From NCBI GenBank assembly GCA_020720115.1, contig DYPD01000030.1, positions 1-38,200 of the forward strand: a DNA stretch of 38,200 nucleotides, given 5' to 3'. This stretch comes from Thiomargarita sp. (GTDB taxonomy: Bacteria > Pseudomonadota > Gammaproteobacteria > Beggiatoales > Beggiatoaceae). Positions within the stretch are counted from its first letter, which is position 1. Each line of letters starts with the position of its first letter. The notes beneath the pieces were generated by a model, which saw nothing but the letters and a program-made list of their open reading frames with translations, had not been told where the DNA came from and did not search any database. Positions 34,374 to 38,200 of the stretch are shown one piece after another. Both the position numbers and the translations under genes were made by a program.

Positions 34374-34632
34374 ATGAACCTTGCGCAAACCATCCAACAA
34401 CACGTTGCCAACTTTCCGCCGGAAAAACAGGCAGAGGTTTTGGATTTTGTTTTTGGAACAAAGACTGAAACACCATCCAAAAACAGAGGTTCTACTGAAA
34501 CCGGAAAATCCACTTAAATTGCTGCTGGAATCGGATTTCGTCGGCTGTGCCGACAATGAAGAAACCCGGCTTTCGCAAACGTACAAAACGGAATTGACCG
34601 AAATTCTTGAGGAAAAGCATGGTTATCGCTGA
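34374..34632 (+). pseudogene. frameshifted DUF2281/VapB-type antitoxin
   Basis: The N-terminus MNLAQTIQQHVANFPPEKQA followed by EVLDFV is typical of DUF2281 antitoxins. The natural continuation, FLEQRLKHHPKTEVLLKPEN and onward to EILEEKHGYR, is in a different frame. The frame changes in a T-rich stretch at about 34443-34457, a likely site for replication slippage or a sequencing error. In the starting frame translation ends early, at about 47 codons. A GAGG site precedes the ATG. The original stop overlaps the start of the downstream toxin gene, as in intact vapBC pairs. Confidence 0.8.
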
Positions 34633-34824
34633 TACCGGTTTTTGGGTGGCGTTAGCCTATCCGAAAGATGCGCATCATGCCTTGGCGAAACAGCGCTTGG
34701 CTGAATTAGCGGCGCAAGATGAGCGCTCGATCAGCGCGATTTTCGTACCTACCGTTGGAAAAATCATCAGCCGTTTGAGAATTTGTTGTTGGCGCCAAGC
34801 CAAAGAACACAAAACAGCGCCTAG
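34619..34824 (+). pseudogene. internally deleted VapC-type PIN toxin
   Basis: The start MVIADTGFWVALAYPKDAHH is a standard PIN-domain N-terminus with the first active-site Asp. The end, in another frame from 34729, reads DQRDFRTYRWKNHQPFENLL, a standard VapC C-terminus. The middle of the protein, about 80 residues including the central acidic active-site residues, is missing. The junction is near 34715-34728. Read in its starting frame the product is about 73 residues and would be inactive. It overlaps the frameshifted antitoxin gene by 14 bases. Confidence 0.82.
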
Positions 34825-34836
34825 TGAATGTCCCTG

Positions 34837-36858
34837 TTAAAACTGGCAACTATGGACTAGATGTATGCCGACTAATTCGGTTTTCCCTTTGAGTTGAACT
34901 GTGCCAACGCTTTCGGTTTGGTAATGCTCATCTAAATGATGCAAAGTGGAATCGCCAATCAGAATGCGGCAGGCGTTTTCTGCATCAAGGGTTTTATCGA
35001 AGCTTTCTAGCCGCGCAGCAATATTCACTGTGTCGCCTAATACGGTATATTCCTGACGATCTTCGCTGCCAAGTGAACCGGCGATGAGGGGACCAGTGAA
35101 AATACCAACGCGCATCCGGATCAGCGGTAAACCTTGCTGCGCCCAGGTTTGGCGCAGTTGTTCCAATTCCGTGCGCATGACGAGGGCGCAGTTGACAGCG
35201 TTGCGGGCGTCGCGGGCGATGTCGGCTCCGTTGGCGCTAGGAATAGGAACGCCAAATACCGCCATGACCGCATCGCCGATGAATTTGTTCACCTGTCCAT
35301 GATGGTCTTCAATGATTTTCACCATAGTGCTCATGTATTGATTGAGCCAGTCCATTAAAACTTGCGGCTCCATCGCTTCAGACACTGTGGTGAAGTTTTG
35401 TAAGTCGGTAAATAACACAGTAGCAGTTAAGCGTTGAGACACCAAACGCCCGTCGTTGAGGTATTGATCACGGGATTCCCAGATAACATTTGCCACTTCT
35501 TTAGAAACGTGCTTGCTAAAAATATTCATAAGTGCAGTGCGCTCGTGACGACTACGGTAGGCATCGTAGGCAGTGACAACAGTGATTGCCGCTAACCAGC
35601 CCAATGCGGGGGCGACTAGCAAAAGCCACCAGCGCAGTTCAAAAGCCAGATAAACACCGCCGCCTAGCAGCAATAACCCGCCCAGGCTAAGGGCAAACAG
35701 CCGCCCAAATGAGTTCGTCCACACACACGCCAATGCGCCCAGCACGCACCAAAACCAAATCCAGATTTGTTCTTCCGTTTCATCCCAGCTTTTGAGCCAG
35801 GTTGCTTGACCCTGCATCCAAGACAGCAATTGGCTGGTTGCGTAAGCATGAACCGCCGCGCCCGCAATGCGCTGTTCGCCTTTGAGCCAGCGTCCGTAAG
35901 GCGTAGAGAGAAAATCCGGCGTAGCTTCAGCGCGCGTGCCGATAATAACGATCTTGTCGTGTACCCATTTTGGATCAAACTCGCCTTGCAACACTTGGGT
36001 TAAGGTCGCGCTGGGAAACTCTTGTGGAGCACCTGGATAGTTAATCAAAAATTGGTAACCGCCCAGATCGCTTTCGACATAACCGCCAAAATCCGCCGGC
36101 AAGGGCGGCGGTAAAAGAGCGTGCAGGGCGCTGGGCTGCTGAGTTTTGGTATCAAAACCGGCAAAACCCATACCTTCGGGTAGATTTTGTAAATAGATGC
36201 CGTCTTGAGCCGCATAACGATTGACCAGCTTCAAGCCGAAATATTCATACCAATTCCCCAGCCCATCATCCATAAACAACAGCCCGCGCCGCACCAAGTA
36301 GCCAGGATCATAGGTCACATCGTTAAAAGTAATCTGATCTGTGCCTTTCAGCGCCGGCGGCGGCGCAACATCCGCACCCAGAGCGCCATCTTTAGCGCCG
36401 AATTTCATAATACCGACAATAGAAGGATGCTCCCGCAGCAGCTTCTCCAACCGCTCATACCCCGCCCCCCTGTTGTAAGGCACTGGCATATCACGGTACA
36501 AATCCAAGCCAATCGCACGCGGCTTATAACGCAGCAAATTTTCCAACGCTTGCGCCAGATGCTCATCAGAAAGCGGCCAACCCCACTCGCGCTGATCCGA
36601 ATCCGTAAGCCAAATTAGGCTAATATGCTGATTAATCGGCTGTTGTTGAGCGTGCTGCGCCAACATCAGATCGTAAGCAGTCAACTCCAAGGTTTGCAAA
36701 TAACCCAAGCCACGCAGGGTTAAAACCGAAGCAAACACCAAATGCGCCAGCAACAACGCCATAAAAAGCTGATTACGCCACAGATATTTATAGCAAACCC
36801 CTATGGGCAGGGCGACTTGTGTGAGCCAACGGAATGCGAACATAATGCTGCTTTTCAT
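34837..36858 (-). CDS. CHASE2 sensor-adenylate/guanylate cyclase (class III)
   Basis: A 673-residue membrane receptor. A first helix (LFMALLLAHLVFASVLTLRG) leads into a periplasmic CHASE2 domain of about 290 residues, with SLIWLTDSDQREWGWPLSDE and YKPRAIGLDLYRDMP near its start and KIVIIGTRAEATPDFLSTPY near its end. Three membrane helices follow (about residues 365-440), then the class III cyclase domain from about residue 477. Both metal-binding Asp positions are present (VLFTDLQNFTTVSE and NKFIGDAVMAVFG), as are the Lys of NKFIGD and the Asp of YTVLGDTVNIAARLES that favour ATP. It is therefore a probable adenylate cyclase responding to an extracytoplasmic signal. It is convergent with the VapC remnant. 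Confidence 0.95.
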   Translation of the reverse strand: MKSSIMFAFRWLTQVALPIGVCYKYLWRNQLFMALLLAHLVFASVLTLRGLGYLQTLELTAYDLMLAQHAQQQPINQHISLIWLTDSDQREWGWPLSDEHLAQALENLLRYKPRAIGLDLYRDMPVPYNRGAGYERLEKLLREHPSIVGIMKFGAKDGALGADVAPPPALKGTDQITFNDVTYDPGYLVRRGLLFMDDGLGNWYEYFGLKLVNRYAAQDGIYLQNLPEGMGFAGFDTKTQQPSALHALLPPPLPADFGGYVESDLGGYQFLINYPGAPQEFPSATLTQVLQGEFDPKWVHDKIVIIGTRAEATPDFLSTPYGRWLKGEQRIAGAAVHAYATSQLLSWMQGQATWLKSWDETEEQIWIWFWCVLGALACVWTNSFGRLFALSLGGLLLLGGGVYLAFELRWWLLLVAPALGWLAAITVVTAYDAYRSRHERTALMNIFSKHVSKEVANVIWESRDQYLNDGRLVSQRLTATVLFTDLQNFTTVSEAMEPQVLMDWLNQYMSTMVKIIEDHHGQVNKFIGDAVMAVFGVPIPSANGADIARDARNAVNCALVMRTELEQLRQTWAQQGLPLIRMRVGIFTGPLIAGSLGSEDRQEYTVLGDTVNIAARLESFDKTLDAENACRILIGDSTLHHLDEHYQTESVGTVQLKGKTELVGIHLVHSCQF

Positions 36859-36974
36859 CAGTGCCTACCTAAATCCTGTAACAGAATTTTTCTTTCTATT
36901 ACAGTTATTTAATGAAATTTAGCTAGGCTTCAGCAAGATGTATTCCAAGGCTTGGAAAATTTTAAGGAGCTATG

Positions 36975-37292
36975 ATGCGTTTACAAGTGAGAGTGGCTAA
37001 ACAAGAGTATCCCGTAGAAATTTATGAAGAATTTCTTGCAGAAAGCAGCGCTTTTTTTGCCAAAATCGAAGCAGATATGGCACAAGGCTGGCAAATGGGG
37101 CGCGAATGGGTTGAACAACCGGACGTCACTTGCCGTTGCCAAATCGTCGCTGACAAATTACTGACAGCCTTAGAGCAAGAGAATAAACCCATGATTTTGC
37201 TGATGGCGGGTTACATTTTGCACAAAATGCCCAGCGTTACGGGCGTGGACATTGATACATCAGGGGAAATGCAGGAAACTCGATTTTTTTGA
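36975..37292 (+). CDS. hypothetical protein
   Basis: A 105-residue acidic soluble protein. The N-terminal strand MRLQVRVAKQEYPVEIYEEF is followed by helical parts, with VEQPDVTCRCQIVADKLLTA and the hydrophobic helix MILLMAGYILHKMP, and a short charged tail, SGEMQETRFF. I do not recognise the family. A strong AAGGAG site is correctly placed for the ATG at 36975; an adjacent ATG at 36972 is too close. It is divergent from the cyclase gene. Codon use looks normal for the neighbourhood. Confidence 0.72.
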   Translation: MRLQVRVAKQEYPVEIYEEFLAESSAFFAKIEADMAQGWQMGREWVEQPDVTCRCQIVADKLLTALEQENKPMILLMAGYILHKMPSVTGVDIDTSGEMQETRFF

Positions 37293-37317
37293 GCAGCTTG
37301 GACACCAGCGGAGATTA

Positions 37318-37416
37318 ATGCAACGGCAGTTTTTGCGTAAAGCCTCTTTGAAAGGTAGGTTTCAACTCAGTGGTGTCTCTTGTGATGCGGTGGCAGAATT
37401 TATGCGTTACGTTTAA
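37318..37416 (+). CDS. possible small protein, 32 residues
   Basis: A short frame that begins MQRQFLRKASLKGRFQLSGV and ends DAVAEFMRYV, with a GGAG site six bases before the ATG. It lies 25 bases after the previous gene and is basic at its start. It could be a real small protein or the end of a decayed gene; nothing else supports it. Confidence 0.3.
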   Translation: MQRQFLRKASLKGRFQLSGVSCDAVAEFMRYV

Positions 37417-37540
37417 TCACCGCGTAACATCGGTTAGGTATTTGGTTTCCTGGAAATCGCCCAGCCAATCGCGCAATTTTATGTAGCCTAACTACATGCG
37501 TAAATAATCAGATTGCTGTTAATCAGCATGAGCTATTCTC

Positions 37541-37902
37541 TTATCCAGTTACATTTGCCACAAGTTTCAATTCTGCGGCAATGCCATGCAAGCGTTTATC
37601 CATTGTCCACAATAAAACGCCCGTCAAACGTGCGGATGCCAAGAGTGACACATCAACAATTCCAATGCCTCTGCCCATCAGCCTGTTCTCTTCAATAAAA
37701 TGCAGAACATCACCCGTTTCTCCACAGCGAGCAATGCGGATAGCAAATCAAGAATTTTCTGCCGGTTGTGTAAATATCCGCAGGCTAACTCGCCAATAAT
37801 CAGGGAATAACACATCACTTGTCCTTGCTCAAGCAAGTTTGCCAAGTATGCGTTATGTTCGCGGAAGTGATTGATCCACACCGATATATCCACCAAAATC
37901 AC
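37541..37902 (-). pseudogene. frameshifted VapC-type PIN toxin
   Basis: Starting at GTG 37902, the protein reads ILVDISVWINHFREHNAYLA, then SLIIGELACGYLHNR and KILDLLSALLAVEKR. After that the frame changes near 37695-37715. The rest, DVLHFIEENRLMGRGIG, VDVSLLASARLTGVLLWTMD and KRLHGIAAEL, is in another frame. Together they form a complete VapC of about 120 residues with the expected Asp and Glu residues, broken by a one-base loss (or two-base gain). The GTG lies one base after the antitoxin stop. Unless a sequencing error is involved, the toxin is dead. Confidence 0.85.
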
Positions 37903-37903
37903 C

Positions 37904-38026
37904 TTAAAGCTCCTGGCGGCGGGGAATGTCGGCAAGCTGTTTTTCCAAACCGCCCAGTGCGGCCAACTGACCGGCGGCTTGCAGGGGGTTTTGAGTTTGA
38001 CCGGTAAACAAAACAATCACCTGCAT
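37904..38026 (-). pseudogene. antitoxin remnant upstream of the broken vapC
   Basis: A frame of 40 codons from ATG 38026 contains NPLQAAGQLAALGGLEKQLA and ends DIPRRQEL. This closing pattern is common among small antitoxins paired with VapC. Coding-like sequence continues upstream of this ATG in the same frame (GIIKIPDHYRARVTG, up to about 38072), then meets TAA. This suggests the true N-terminus was lost to a nonsense change. One base separates its stop from the toxin start. It could also be a short functional protein, but the upstream similarity makes decay more likely. Confidence 0.55.
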
Positions 38027-38097
38027 AGAGCCGGTCACGCGGGCGCGGTAGTGGTCTGGAATTTTAATTATTCCGTCTTACGCGACCGCTTGAAAGG

Positions 38098-38200
38098 GTA
38101 AAGGCTTTTAGAAGTCGAAATCCAAGAGGGGTCGCGCATTGGTAAGGTATTAGACTTGTTGCGACATAAATCCAGTAAAAATGCGGAGTTCGAGAATATA
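38098..38200 (+). other. open, coding-like stretch running off the window end
   Basis: From about 38098 one plus-strand frame stays open to the window end. It contains LLEVEIQEGSRIGKVLDLLR and then HKSSKNAEFENI. No ATG with a ribosome site is seen. It may be the beginning of a gene that continues outside the window, or chance. Not identified. Confidence 0.25.

Noticed and set aside
34619-34840. Functional short PIN protein
   Set aside because: The frame ends in unrelated residues, and the true C-terminus is readable in another frame, so the gene is deleted internally.

Overview
The window looks like the chromosome of a gammaproteobacterium with mid-range GC content. This is inferred from gene content: EnvC, DusA, the PatZ-type acyl-CoA synthetase/acetyltransferase fusion, a YciK-type dehydrogenase, a YjfI (DUF2170)-PspA pair and a eukaryotic-type phosphoglucomutase. 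The mix of Uma2, DUF697, CHASE2-cyclase and relic VapBC genes would suit the Thiotrichales/Beggiatoa-like sulfur bacteria, but nothing here proves that placement. No rRNA, CRISPR array, complete insertion sequence or prophage was seen.

Layout. 1-3.9 kb: tRNA-Arg(CCT), a membrane glycosyltransferase and glycogen debranching enzyme GlgX, all on the minus strand. 3.9-7.2 kb: two paralogous DUF697 membrane proteins on either side of a Uma2-type nuclease-fold gene, followed by a ParA/MinD-like ATPase. 7.3-9.4 kb: phosphoglucomutase (pgm) with a terminator, then a small secreted protein. 9.7-15.7 kb: a tight minus-strand run, patZ-dusA-envC-purM. 16.2-20.8 kb: a plus-strand envelope-stress-like cluster holding a coiled-coil/transmembrane/FGE-like protein, a coiled-coil partner, YjfI, PspA, a double ribbon-helix-helix-like protein and a tiny membrane protein. 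20.9-23.7 kb: a PhnD-type binding protein and a VWA protein with thrombospondin type 3 repeats. 23.9-30.1 kb: MurJ, a membrane-bound PP2C phosphatase, a YciK-like dehydrogenase, a DUF2726 protein and a CPA2 antiporter. 30.2-34.3 kb: dnaN away from dnaA and recF, a metal-type ABC ATPase, aroC, a small protein and an HD-domain protein. 34.3-38.2 kb: two decayed VapBC-type toxin-antitoxin loci around a CHASE2-adenylate cyclase.

How the genes may work together. GlgX and Pgm both serve glycogen turnover, with Pgm linking glucose-1-phosphate to glycolysis, but they are about 3.4 kb apart and on opposite strands. EnvC, MurJ and PspA all concern the cell envelope. The least explained unit is 16.2-20.8 kb. 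Its first gene has a duplicated coiled coil of about 150 residues facing the cytoplasm, one membrane helix, and a sulfatase-modifying-factor fold that lacks the cysteines needed for formylglycine formation. It sits directly upstream of YjfI/PspA, whose predicted promoter overlaps a perfect palindrome. The toxin-antitoxin remnants at the right end show small frameshifts and one internal deletion, the pattern of recently inactivated accessory genes.
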